This document shows positions 24,316-32,519 of a stretch of 64,000 nucleotides of DNA, piece by piece. The stretch is from SIG701 sp045539595. Lineage in GTDB: Bacteria > Bacillota > Clostridia > Oscillospirales > CAG-272. Position 1 is the stretch's first letter, and each line of letters opens with the position of its first letter. The DNA lies in assembly GCA_045539595.1 (NCBI GenBank), contig JAZQFQ010000038.1, forward strand, positions 1-64,000, read 5' to 3'. Both the position numbers and the translations under genes were made by a program. The notes below the pieces were generated by a model. The model saw nothing but the letters and a program-made list of their open reading frames with translations, was not told the DNA's origin and ran no database searches.

Positions 24316-24375
24316 AGCAATTTTGTAATCGCCTTATTTGGCAGAGCACAGTCAAAAACTCCTCCAAAAAGAAAA

Positions 24376-24411
24376 AAATAAAGCCGAAAACGATTGTTTT
24401 CGGCTTTATTT
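24376..24411. terminator. Bidirectional terminator beside att copy 2
   Basis: AAATAAAGCCGAAAAC (24376-24391) and GTTTTCGGCTTTATTT (24396-24411), a perfect 16-bp stem with a GATT loop, abutting the att copy. Confidence 0.85.
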
Positions 24412-24455
24412 GGTCTGAGTGACTGGACTTGAACCAGCGGCCTCTACCACCCCAA
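24411..24455. repeat. att copy 2: duplicate of the tRNA-Pro 3' end
   Basis: 45 bp identical to 50767-50811. The bases after it (CGCGCCTG) differ from the tRNA, so no full tRNA is here. It is the junction of elements 2 and 3. Confidence 0.92.
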
Positions 24456-24561
24456 CGCGCCTGTGGCAGATGCCTGTTTTCAGATTTTGTCGGTTATCTC
24501 ATAAAAATGTGCGTAAAATCAATAATTTTTTGCGCATTTTCAGAAAAAAGTTTCGGGAGAG

Positions 24562-24622
24562 TATGCACTTTATGCACCGCTTTTTTGGCGTGTCTTGTTC
24601 ATAGTATGCACTAACTATGCAC
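24562..24622 (+). repeat. Four TATGCAC repeats, candidate integrase arm sites (left end of element 3)
   Basis: TATGCAC at 24562-24568, 24571-24577, 24605-24611 and 24616-24622; the last pair is 11 bp apart. The pair at 50625-50642 near the opposite end has the same 11-bp step. Confidence 0.65.
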
Positions 24623-24957
24623 TAAAATCGCAGTACACTCGCGGTTCAGACCGTAGTGTTGCGGCCATTTTCAGCCTTTTTTATGCGGTTTTCGGCGTAC
24701 TATGAACTGAATGATCAGCTGATTGTTAGGGGTATTGTACCTCTGATTCGGTCGTTTGTCAAGCGTTTCGGAACAGAAAAATCCCGATCTAAACAAAGTT
24801 AACAGTTTATTATCCGCATTTATTTTTCCTTCTGTGGTATTGTGTTGTGCTGACAGGAGATGGTCATAATGAAGGATAGCATCAAGGAGTAAGTTCGGTA
24901 CTGTCCGGCTTATTCCTTTTTTTGCTGCACAAAGTGTGATATAAATTCAAAAAGTCG
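24623..24957. other. Non-coding stretch between arm sites and the first gene of element 3
   Basis: No gene supported. It contains TGTGGTATTGTGTTGTG (24833-24849), identical to a stretch before the integrase at 17020, followed by an AGGAGA-like RBS and a seven-codon frame (ATG 24870) too short to call. Confidence 0.4.
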
Positions 24958-24986
24958 TTGCAATTTTTGTAATTGTGTGATATAAT
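24958..24986 (+). promoter_or_regulatory. Promoter for the AAA/DUF4143 gene
   Basis: TTGCAA (24958-24963), a 17-bp spacer, TATAAT (24981-24986), giving a leader of about 25 nt with GTGGAGGTG as RBS. Confidence 0.8.
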
Positions 24987-25016
24987 ATACTCGTAGAATT
25001 ATGTGGAGGTGCAAAG

Positions 25017-26327
25017 ATGTACCGTATTGCAATTGAAAAATTATTAAAATGGAAAGACAGCAAGCGCAGAAAACCTCTGATTATCGAGGGCGCTCGTCAG
25101 GTAGGCAAGACCTGGTTGATGAAAGAATTCGGTCGTCAGGCGTATGCCGAAACCGTATATATAAACTTTGACTCAAACTCCAGAATGTCGGAGCTTTTCT
25201 CTGCCGATCTGGATATAGAACGCATTATGCTCGGGCTTGAGCTTTACGCCGGCAAAAAAATCAATCCCGATAACACTCTGCTGATTTTTGACGAGGTACA
25301 GGAAGTACCGAGAGCCTTGTCCTCTCTCAAATATTTTTGCGAAAATGCGCCGCAGTATCACATCGTGTGCGCCGGATCGCTTCTCGGTATCGCTCTGCAC
25401 GGCGGTACGTCCTTTCCTGTGGGTAAAGTTGACTTTTTGAAGCTCTATCCCTTGTCCTTCAAAGAATTTCTGATGGCAATGGGTAAGGAACGCTTTGCAG
25501 AACTGCTGGATAAACAGGATTACCAAATGGTCAGCAGTTTCAAGCAGACCTATATCGATGCGTTGAAGCATTATTACTTTGTCGGCGGTATGCCCGAGGC
25601 GGTGCAGAGCTTTGCAGACAACAAGGATTTCAATGAGGTGCGCGACATTCAAAAGCGTATCCTCGCCGCCTATGAACAGGATTTTTCCAAGCACGCACCG
25701 CACGAAATCGTACCCAAAATCCGCATGCTCTGGAACAGTATCCCCTCTCAGCTTGCCAAGGAGAATAAAAAGTTTATCTACGGTCTTGTCCGTGAGGGCA
25801 GCCGTGCGAAGGATTACGAAACCGCACTGATGTGGCTCTCCGATTGCGGACTCGTCCACAAGGTCAGCCGTGTGAACACCGCAGGCATTCCGCTGAAAGC
25901 ATACGAGGATTTGAAAGCGTTCAAGTTGTTCGTGGTAGATGTGGGACTCCTCGGCTGTATGACGGGGCTTCGCGGAAGCACGCTCCTTGACGGCAATGAT
26001 CTCTTCGTGGAATTCAAAGGCGCGCTGACCGAGCAGTACGTTTGTCAGCAATTGAAAACCATCGAGGATTTGGGCGTCTACTACTACACCAACGACCGTG
26101 GTTCCTGCGAGATAGATTTTGTCATCGACAACGGTGAGCAGGTCATTCCAGTCGAGGTTAAGGCGGAGATCAATCTGCAAACCAAGAGCCTCAAGACTTA
26201 CAGAGAAAAATTCACTCCCGTATGCTCCATCCGCACTTCAATGGCGGACTACAAAGAGGAAGATTGGCTCATCAATCTGCCGCTGTACGCGATTGAAGAA
26301 GTGGGGATGGTATCGAGCAAACGGTGA
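25017..26327 (+). CDS. AAA ATPase with DUF4143 domain
   Basis: A 436-residue protein of the AAA_14 plus DUF4143 family. Walker A is EGARQVGKTWLMKEFG (about 24-39), Walker B is LLIFDEVQEVPRAL, sensor-like CAGSLLG follows, and the C-terminal part (about 200-420) has the DUF4143 fold with EIDFVIDNGEQVIPVEVKAE, which resembles a PD-(D/E)xK nuclease core (D...EVK). These ATPases are common in gut Firmicutes and often of unknown role; some act in DNA transactions. It precedes hsdM by 44 bp and probably starts the restriction operon transcript. Confidence 0.85.
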   Translation: MYRIAIEKLLKWKDSKRRKPLIIEGARQVGKTWLMKEFGRQAYAETVYINFDSNSRMSELFSADLDIERIMLGLELYAGKKINPDNTLLIFDEVQEVPRALSSLKYFCENAPQYHIVCAGSLLGIALHGGTSFPVGKVDFLKLYPLSFKEFLMAMGKERFAELLDKQDYQMVSSFKQTYIDALKHYYFVGGMPEAVQSFADNKDFNEVRDIQKRILAAYEQDFSKHAPHEIVPKIRMLWNSIPSQLAKENKKFIYGLVREGSRAKDYETALMWLSDCGLVHKVSRVNTAGIPLKAYEDLKAFKLFVVDVGLLGCMTGLRGSTLLDGNDLFVEFKGALTEQYVCQQLKTIEDLGVYYYTNDRGSCEIDFVIDNGEQVIPVEVKAEINLQTKSLKTYREKFTPVCSIRTSMADYKEEDWLINLPLYAIEEVGMVSSKR

Positions 26328-26371
26328 TGAAGTGTTTGTAAAAATCAACTACGAAAATCGGAGAAAATCTT

Positions 26372-28372
26372 ATGATAAACATTCGCAAACTTGAAACAGA
26401 ATTATGGGAAGCGGCAGATCTTCTGCGCGCAGATTCAAAGGTTACATCGCAGGAATACTGTATGCCGGTGCTCGGTCTGATCTTCCTGCGTTATGCATAT
26501 AGTCGGTTCAAATATGTGGAAGCGGAAATTCTTAAAGACCGCCCTGTTCGCAACGGCAGAGTTCTGCCTGTGGAAGCAGACGATTTTAAGAGCAAAAGTG
26601 CAATTTTCCTTCCTGAAGAAGCACGCTATGATTATCTCTTGAATCTCCCGGACAATACCGATATGGGACAGGCTATCAACCGCGCCATGGAACTGATCGA
26701 AGCCCAGTCCACGCAGCTGAAAGGCATTCTGCCAAAGAACTATACCATTCTGCAGAATGACCTCCTTAGTGAGCTTCTTCGTATTTTCAATAATAGCGCG
26801 TTCAACGAAATGAAGGACGATATTATCGGTCGCATTTACGAATACTTCCTCAACAAATTCGCTCCTGCAGTGGCATCCGATGACGGAGTATTCTTCACAC
26901 CAAAGTCTTTGGTGCGCATGATCGTCAACGTAATCGAGCCTACACACGGTACCGTCCTTGATCCCGCTTGCGGTTCGGGTGGTATGTTCGTTTCCTCTGC
27001 CGATTTCATTGAGCAGTATGGCGCAAACGCCAATACCGCTATGACCTTCTTCGGTCAGGAAAAGGTGGACTATAACGCAAAACTCTGCATTATGAATATG
27101 GCAGTTCACGGTCTAAACGCTAAGATTGTATCGGGTGATGAAGCAAACAGCTTTTATCACGATGCACACAATTTAGAGGGCTCTTGCGATTACGTGATGG
27201 CGAATCCACCATTCAACGTGGACAAGGTCAAATCCGAAACGGCGCAGAATGCAGGTCGTCTGCCTTTCGGTCTGCCCGGAGTGAATAAGAATAAGGAGAT
27301 CGGCAACGCAAACTATTTGTGGATCTCTTATTTCCACGCCTACCTCAACGAAACGGGACGTGCGGGATTCGTTATGGCATCCTCGGCAACAGATAGCCAA
27401 GGAAAAGATAAGGATATCCGTGAAAAGCTCATTGCTACTGGCGACGTAGATGTAATGCTTTCGGTTGGTAACAACTTCTTCTATACCAAGAGTCTGCCCT
27501 GTACTCTGTGGTTCTTTGACAAGGCCAAGAGAGTCGAGAACGAGGACAAAGTACTCTTTATCGATGCGCGCAATTACTACACCGTTGTTGACCGTACTCT
27601 CAACGAGTGGAGCGAGTGGCAGATGAAGAATCTGAACGCAATCGTTTGGCTGTATCGCGGAGAGGTCGAGAAATACTCCGCCTTGTTGGAACAGTATCGA
27701 GAAACAGCATCTGAACTATGTTATGATATTGCCAACAGTTTTCCTTCTCATTTGTTTGATGACATAAAAGCCATTTGTATACATAACAAACACAACGATG
27801 ATGCCCAAAAGATTGAAAAACTTTATACAGAAATGTATTGGGATTTTGAGCATCTGATGGGACATTTCTCGGGAATAAATCACGATGAAATGGCTCTGTG
27901 TCTGAAAATAGAAAAAGCAATCTCTCAGAACCTGAAAATGGCGATGCAGCTCATTGAAGATGTGGAATATAACGGCTATATTCTTGGCATGAAAGTCACA
28001 GAGAAAACTCCGCCAAAAAAACGCCGTAAAGAGTACATCCGTGTAATGGAAGAACATACAAATCTTTTACTTGAACTCGTTTCTCAATATAAGATGTGTC
28101 TGGACGCAGGACTGTGGTTGAAAGATCGTTTTGGCGAGGGCGAATACAAGGATGTTCTCGGACTTTGCAAATTAGCAGATCGCTCCGACATTGCCGAAAA
28201 GGGCTATTCTCTTACACCCGGCGCATACGTTGGCGTTACACCCGTAGCCGATGATGGCGTGGACTTTGCCGTGCGTATGGCAGAGATACATAGCGAATTG
28301 CTCACCCTGCAAGCCGAGTCCAACGAGCTGATGGATACCATCTCAAAGAATATGAAGGAGATGGGGTTATGA
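26372..28372 (+). CDS. hsdM: Type I restriction-modification system, N6-adenine methylase subunit
   Basis: A 666-residue HsdM. The N-terminal helical domain ELWEAADLLRADSKVTSQEY is followed by the Rossmann methylase with motif I LDPACGSGGMF (about 195) and catalytic motif IV MANPPFNVDKV (about 278). It transfers methyl from S-adenosylmethionine to adenine in the HsdS-defined site. The stretch of about 440-570 (nt 27700-28090) is visibly more AT-rich than the rest and looks like an insertion compared with shorter HsdM proteins. The last part EKGYSLTPGAYVGVTP is the usual tail. It overlaps hsdS by four bases (ATGA). Confidence 0.93.
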   Translation: MINIRKLETELWEAADLLRADSKVTSQEYCMPVLGLIFLRYAYSRFKYVEAEILKDRPVRNGRVLPVEADDFKSKSAIFLPEEARYDYLLNLPDNTDMGQAINRAMELIEAQSTQLKGILPKNYTILQNDLLSELLRIFNNSAFNEMKDDIIGRIYEYFLNKFAPAVASDDGVFFTPKSLVRMIVNVIEPTHGTVLDPACGSGGMFVSSADFIEQYGANANTAMTFFGQEKVDYNAKLCIMNMAVHGLNAKIVSGDEANSFYHDAHNLEGSCDYVMANPPFNVDKVKSETAQNAGRLPFGLPGVNKNKEIGNANYLWISYFHAYLNETGRAGFVMASSATDSQGKDKDIREKLIATGDVDVMLSVGNNFFYTKSLPCTLWFFDKAKRVENEDKVLFIDARNYYTVVDRTLNEWSEWQMKNLNAIVWLYRGEVEKYSALLEQYRETASELCYDIANSFPSHLFDDIKAICIHNKHNDDAQKIEKLYTEMYWDFEHLMGHFSGINHDEMALCLKIEKAISQNLKMAMQLIEDVEYNGYILGMKVTEKTPPKKRRKEYIRVMEEHTNLLLELVSQYKMCLDAGLWLKDRFGEGEYKDVLGLCKLADRSDIAEKGYSLTPGAYVGVTPVADDGVDFAVRMAEIHSELLTLQAESNELMDTISKNMKEMGL

Positions 28373-29547
28373 GTTGGGAAACTGTTAAACTTGGAGATAT
28401 AGCAGAGTTTAGTAACGGTGTAAACTTTGATAAATCGGCGTATTCAAAAGGTGTTAAACTAATAGGAGTATCTAATTTTGGTAACCGTTTTTCTCCAGAT
28501 TATGACTCGTTGGAAGAAATAAAAAAAGAAGTTGTTCGCTCTAATGATTACTTGCAAAACGGAGATATCGTTTTTGTTCGTTCAAACGGAAACAAAGAGC
28601 TTGTTGGACGATGCATGCTGATACGAAATCTCGAATCTCCGGTTACATATTCAGGATTTTGTATCAGGGCAAGATTAAACGATACCAAAAAACATAATCC
28701 AGTGTTTTTTACTTATCTTTTTAAGAGTTCCGATTTTCGAAGAGCGATGACTGGTTCCGCAGTTGGAGCCAACATTCAAAATTTAAGTCAAGGCAGATTG
28801 TTGGCTTGCGAAGTGAGAGTTCCTAACTATGATCTTCAAATTAGAATAGCCGATATTCTGTCCGCTTACGATAACCTCATTGAAAACAATCAAAAGCAGA
28901 TCAAGTTGTTGGAAGAAGCGGCACAGCGACTCTATAAGGAGTGGTTTGTCGATCTCCGTTTTCCCGGATACGAAAACACGCCTATTTGCGATGGTGTGCC
29001 GGAGGGGTGGAAACGAGAACGGTTGGTTGATATTGCCGATGTTCAATACGGTTTTGCATTTGATGGTTCATTGTTTAATTCTGACGGGAACGGTATGCCG
29101 ATTATCAGAATTCGTAATATTCCCGATGGAGTTACAAAGGATTACACCACCGAAGAAGCTGATGAACAGTATATTGTAAAAAACGGTGACATTGTTGTAG
29201 GTATGGATGGAGAGTTTCACATTAACTCTTGGTGTGGGGCTGATTCGTACTTGGTACAACGAACTTGTCGCATAAAGCCTAACAATACCGATATGAATGG
29301 ATATTTGCTACAAGCAATTTATGAACCGATCAAGTTTTTTGAAAGCACTGTTGTAGGTGCAACGGTTGCCCATCTTGGAAAAAAGCATATCGATACAATT
29401 ACCGTATTAACTGCGCCTGAGGAAATGTATAAACCTTTTCAGCAGTATTTCAACAAACGACAACTATTACTAAATCAAAATCAGCGGTTAGCTGAAGCCC
29501 GCGACCGTCTGTTGCCTAAACTTATAAGCGGCGAATTGGAGGTGTAA
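28369..29547 (+). CDS. hsdS: Type I restriction-modification system, specificity subunit
   Basis: A 392-residue HsdS with two target-recognition domains, each followed by a conserved helix: first half starts WETVKLGDIAEFSNGVNF and ends IRIADILSAYDNLIENNQKQ; second half starts WKRERLVDIADVQYGFAF and ends NQRLAEARDRLLPKLISGEL. The bipartite target cannot be predicted by eye. Its AT content is higher than that of the first part of hsdM, which is common for specificity genes that recombine. Start overlaps the hsdM stop. The next gene starts three bases after its stop. Confidence 0.93.
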   Translation: MSWETVKLGDIAEFSNGVNFDKSAYSKGVKLIGVSNFGNRFSPDYDSLEEIKKEVVRSNDYLQNGDIVFVRSNGNKELVGRCMLIRNLESPVTYSGFCIRARLNDTKKHNPVFFTYLFKSSDFRRAMTGSAVGANIQNLSQGRLLACEVRVPNYDLQIRIADILSAYDNLIENNQKQIKLLEEAAQRLYKEWFVDLRFPGYENTPICDGVPEGWKRERLVDIADVQYGFAFDGSLFNSDGNGMPIIRIRNIPDGVTKDYTTEEADEQYIVKNGDIVVGMDGEFHINSWCGADSYLVQRTCRIKPNNTDMNGYLLQAIYEPIKFFESTVVGATVAHLGKKHIDTITVLTAPEEMYKPFQQYFNKRQLLLNQNQRLAEARDRLLPKLISGELEV

Positions 29548-29550
29548 GAA

Positions 29551-30231
29551 TTGGAAGAAAACAATTATTTGGTTGAATCATTCGGTAAATCTATTGGTTC
29601 TGATATTGTAGAGTTTACCGGTGAAGCTGTTGAGTTCACCTTGGATGCCTGTTCTGGCGAAGATAGTGTTTTAAAGGATGTACCATTTGTTGGCGCAGCT
29701 GTTAAGTTATACAACATTGGAAACAAGGTGTATGACAAACACAATTTTTATAAGTTAAAATCTTTCGTCAAAGCGATGAATACTTGCACAGGTAAACCGG
29801 GAGAGCTTGAGGAGAGAAGAGAAAAATTCCTATCTAATACGAAGTTTCGTAAACAGGAACTTGAGTATCTGTTGATCTTAATCGAGAGATATGTTGGATT
29901 TGTTAAGCCTGATATGTTGGGCAAACTCTATATTGCCTACATTGATGGGATTATCGACTGGAATGAATTGACTATGTATGCAGAGGTTATAGATCGATTC
30001 CTTCCGGGAGATAGAGAATATTTCTTGACAGAAAAAGCTTTGTATCGCACAATTTCTACTCCTATCCCTGATGCTTTTATTAGACTCTCCGCGTTTGGCT
30101 TATACGAAGAATATATGACCGATGTAAACGTGCCTACAACATTAGGATCAATAACAATTCCAGCAAAACAAGAAAAGACATACAAAATAACTGAGTTTGG
30201 AGAAAAACTTCAAGACATTTTAAGTAATTAA
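29551..30231 (+). CDS. Unknown protein inside the restriction locus
   Basis: A 226-residue protein with TTG start behind GGAGGTG, which lies in the hsdS end. No family recognised. It is helical and charged, with a hydrophobic stretch near 45 (VPFVGAAVKLYNIGNKVYD), and KLYIAYIDGIIDWNELTMYA, which recalls the TerB-like helical pattern of metal-binding or stress proteins but lacks a clear metal set. The C-terminal 40 residues are basic. AT-rich. Tight coupling to hsdS suggests a shared transcript. Role in defence is by location only. Confidence 0.6.
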   Translation: MEENNYLVESFGKSIGSDIVEFTGEAVEFTLDACSGEDSVLKDVPFVGAAVKLYNIGNKVYDKHNFYKLKSFVKAMNTCTGKPGELEERREKFLSNTKFRKQELEYLLILIERYVGFVKPDMLGKLYIAYIDGIIDWNELTMYAEVIDRFLPGDREYFLTEKALYRTISTPIPDAFIRLSAFGLYEEYMTDVNVPTTLGSITIPAKQEKTYKITEFGEKLQDILSN

Positions 30232-30304
30232 TTTACGAGTAAACAAAATTCTTGTCTATTTTCTCTAAAAAAGATAGAAAAGAAATTTCAAGAGGTACAG
30301 AATT

Positions 30305-31291
30305 GTGGAAAAAGAATATATAACAAAAATGTTTGCTGAATATCACGAACTATGTGATTTGAGCAACGGAAAGGTCATCACCTTAGAATCTAAAGATTAT
30401 GGCCGTTTGAAATCCACACTTGATGTTTTGGAGATGGGTGGATATATTCGAGATTTGAACATAGATGGTGGTCATATCTATGCGGTTGATGAAACTTTCG
30501 AGTATTTTGAAATAAATATGAGAGCAGAATTGGGTATACATATTCCGGCTATAATTGAGTTGATTCAAAAGATACCCGATATAAAGAAAAACTTCGCATC
30601 TGCTTTCGGTAATGTAAAATCAATTTATCGAAATGAACAATTTATACAGTGGAAAAGTCAATTGCAATATGAATTGCAATCTTTGAAGCAAGATGTATTT
30701 ATAATGGAAATCTCAACATTGTTAGATTCCATTAGCAAAGGATGGGATGATGAGCAAAAATTTACTGAACTCGAAGCGAAACTTTCAATTTTGGAAAAGA
30801 ACATTGATAAATACCTGATATGTGAACAAGACATAAAGGAAGATAGCGGTATGAGTAATAAAAAAGTTTTTATAGTTCATGGACATGATGAGCAGCTGTT
30901 AAACGAAGTAGAACTGATGATACGCCGAATCGGATTGGAACCCATTATTCTTAAAAATGAAGCAAGTGGCGGTCGTACAATTATCGAGAAAATTGAGCAT
31001 TATACTGATGTGGGATTTGGCATTGTTTTGTACACATGTTGCGATGAAGGCAGAAAGAAAGGTACGGATGAACTTCGGGACAGAGCACGTCAAAACGTAA
31101 TTTTTGAGCATGGTTATTTGTGTGCAAAATTAAATCGTGATCGAGTCGTAGCACTTAATGATTCGGGCATTGAAGTGCCGAGCGATTTAGCAGGTGTAGT
31201 TTATATTTCTCATTCTGATGCTGATTGGAAGAACCAGATTATGAGAGAAATGAAAAACGCCGGTCTGACATTTGATTCCACAAAAGCGTAA
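30305..31291 (+). CDS. TIR-like nucleotide-binding protein (PF10137 type)
   Basis: A 328-residue two-part protein. The C-terminal 145 residues (from about 185) are a TIR-like domain of the PF10137 family: KVFIVHGHDEQLLNEVELMI, then EASGGRTIIEKIEHYTD, GIVLYTCCDEGRKKG and ARQNVIFEHGYLCAKLNRDR. Related domains in CBASS and other defence systems hydrolyse NAD+ or bind cyclic nucleotides. The N-terminal part (1-180) is helical and may sense or oligomerise. Start is GTG 30305 behind AAGAGGTACAG. It lies between hsdS and hsdR with other AT-rich genes. NADase action is inferred. Confidence 0.82.
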   Translation: MEKEYITKMFAEYHELCDLSNGKVITLESKDYGRLKSTLDVLEMGGYIRDLNIDGGHIYAVDETFEYFEINMRAELGIHIPAIIELIQKIPDIKKNFASAFGNVKSIYRNEQFIQWKSQLQYELQSLKQDVFIMEISTLLDSISKGWDDEQKFTELEAKLSILEKNIDKYLICEQDIKEDSGMSNKKVFIVHGHDEQLLNEVELMIRRIGLEPIILKNEASGGRTIIEKIEHYTDVGFGIVLYTCCDEGRKKGTDELRDRARQNVIFEHGYLCAKLNRDRVVALNDSGIEVPSDLAGVVYISHSDADWKNQIMREMKNAGLTFDSTKA

Positions 31292-31317
31292 TTCTGCGGT
31301 GAATCGGAGGTGTAATA

Positions 31318-31914
31318 ATGACAGAAGCACAATACAAGCTTGCGAAAGATCAAGAGCGAGAAAAAGCAGTGAAAGCAGATAAAAGAAGAATCGAGCAAGC
31401 CTTATCTTCAAATAATGAAACTACATTAAAAACTACCCATATGGATATTGACGGTAAATATGGTGCGTATATTCTCGATTGGGGTAAAAGTATGTATGCC
31501 TATGGTGAAGACTTGGGATTTAATTATGAATGGTTAAGTAAAGATTCTCTCATTCATAATTTGACTCTTATGAAATCGAGAATGGAAGGATATTCTTTGG
31601 GTTTTGAACGACAAACCGACCGTACATATGCTCCAAATAATAATGTTAATGTTAACGTCAGCAATAATAATGAGATTAATATTTCTATTTCTTTCGAAGA
31701 AGTTAGAAAACAAATAGAAGATATGACATCTCTTACTGAAGCTCAAACCAAGGAAGTGTTGGATAAGGTTTCTGAAATAGAATCTGTTGTTAAAGGTGAC
31801 GGTAGCAAGAAATCCAAGTGGGAGAAAATTAAGCCAATTCTCACCTGGTTGGCGGATAAAAGCTTTGATGTAGCAATGACGATTTTGCCGTTACTATTAC
31901 AAGTGCAAGGATAA
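31318..31914 (+). CDS. Unknown coiled-coil protein with hydrophobic tail
   Basis: A 198-residue protein: a charged N-terminal helix (1-45), a middle part with DIDGKYGAYILDWGKSMYAY, a polar Asn-rich linker (NNNVNVNVSNNNEINISISF), a predicted coiled coil, and a tail KIKPILTWLADKSFDVAMTI ending in leucines. A very similar tail (WLADK..D.A...LP) is found in AbiTii-like abortive infection proteins as I recall; this is weak support. RBS GGAGGTG lies 6 bp before the ATG. It stands 26 bp after the TIR-like gene and may be its partner. Function unknown. Confidence 0.55.
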   Translation: MTEAQYKLAKDQEREKAVKADKRRIEQALSSNNETTLKTTHMDIDGKYGAYILDWGKSMYAYGEDLGFNYEWLSKDSLIHNLTLMKSRMEGYSLGFERQTDRTYAPNNNVNVNVSNNNEINISISFEEVRKQIEDMTSLTEAQTKEVLDKVSEIESVVKGDGSKKSKWEKIKPILTWLADKSFDVAMTILPLLLQVQG

Positions 31915-31931
31915 AATTATAGAGGTTTGTT

Positions 31932-32492
31932 ATGGTTTTCGAAAGTTATCCGTGGAAACAGGATTTGCAAAAATACAAGAATCAAATATTAAAATATAAC
32001 AAAGCTAAACGATTAAAAAAGAAGGAAGAAGCTACATACACAATAATTGAAAAAGCAATTTTTTACTCGGCATTTATCATTCGAAAACTAATAGATTGCG
32101 GAGGAAAATTGAGCGATGAAGCTGAAAGTTATTCAATAAAAGCTTTTTCTGTAAATCCGATCAAGCACGTGGACAATTTACACAGATGGCCGGAAGAAGA
32201 TAGTCACGAGTGGAGTAACGAACAGGCAATTACAGTCTCAGGTAAAAATGTGTGTAATTGGCTGATACATTCTTTTATGTTCTATTTTGTCTTTGACGAT
32301 GATGGTGTTGTGGATAGTTTTAGTGTAACATCAGATTTCGATAAAAATAAAATCCTATATCGAATCCCGCTAAAGGCATGGATGGAATATATTGACTACA
32401 TTGTGACGGATGATATAGTAAGTTTATCTTCTCACTACGACTCCCAAAAGGAAGAATATGTTTATACCCGGAAAGAGCGCGGGAAGCAATAA
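31932..32492 (+). CDS. Unknown protein inside the restriction locus
   Basis: A 186-residue AT-rich gene product with no family known to me. Sequence is mixed alpha/beta with many aromatic residues: WPEEDSHEWSNEQAITVSGK, then VCNWLIHSFMFYFVFDDDGV and SDFDKNKILYRIPLKAWM. It has no signal peptide or membrane helix. RBS is AGAGGTTTG 5-6 bp before the ATG. Short gaps (17 and 27 bp) tie it to its neighbours. Its occurrence beside TIR-like and DUF3800-like genes marks it as a defence-island protein by association only. Confidence 0.55.
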   Translation: MVFESYPWKQDLQKYKNQILKYNKAKRLKKKEEATYTIIEKAIFYSAFIIRKLIDCGGKLSDEAESYSIKAFSVNPIKHVDNLHRWPEEDSHEWSNEQAITVSGKNVCNWLIHSFMFYFVFDDDGVVDSFSVTSDFDKNKILYRIPLKAWMEYIDYIVTDDIVSLSSHYDSQKEEYVYTRKERGKQ

Positions 32493-32519
32493 TTGATATA
32501 TTAAAAGGAGGTTGTTTTA

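Larger units (their letters stand above)
5553..24455. mobile_element. Element 2: integrative element between att copies 1 and 2
   Basis: An 18.9-kb unit bounded by the two partial tRNA-Pro copies. TGTGGTCA repeats lie near both ends (5725-5761 and 24283-24315), as expected of arm sites from one element. It holds a LexA-type repressor, excisionase-like and replication-type HTH genes, two overlapping integrases, and cargo: sigma/anti-sigma, lipoproteins with an ABC transporter, a hydrolase, a dehydrogenase and two defence-like genes. No relaxase or conjugation gene was seen, so it would need help to transfer. Confidence 0.75.

Noticed and set aside
24419..24614. Two 61-codon frames starting in att copy 2
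   Set aside because: They read from the tRNA remnant into the TATGCAC repeats, so they are most likely chance frames.
24870..24893. Seven-codon frame after an RBS-like AGGAGA
   Set aside because: Too short to support; noted only because the sequence before it matches the leader of the integrase at 17054.
31621..31690. AAT/AAC-rich stretch resembling a DNA repeat
   Set aside because: It encodes an Asn-rich linker in a gene with a good frame on both sides; no exact repeat unit and no CRISPR spacing.
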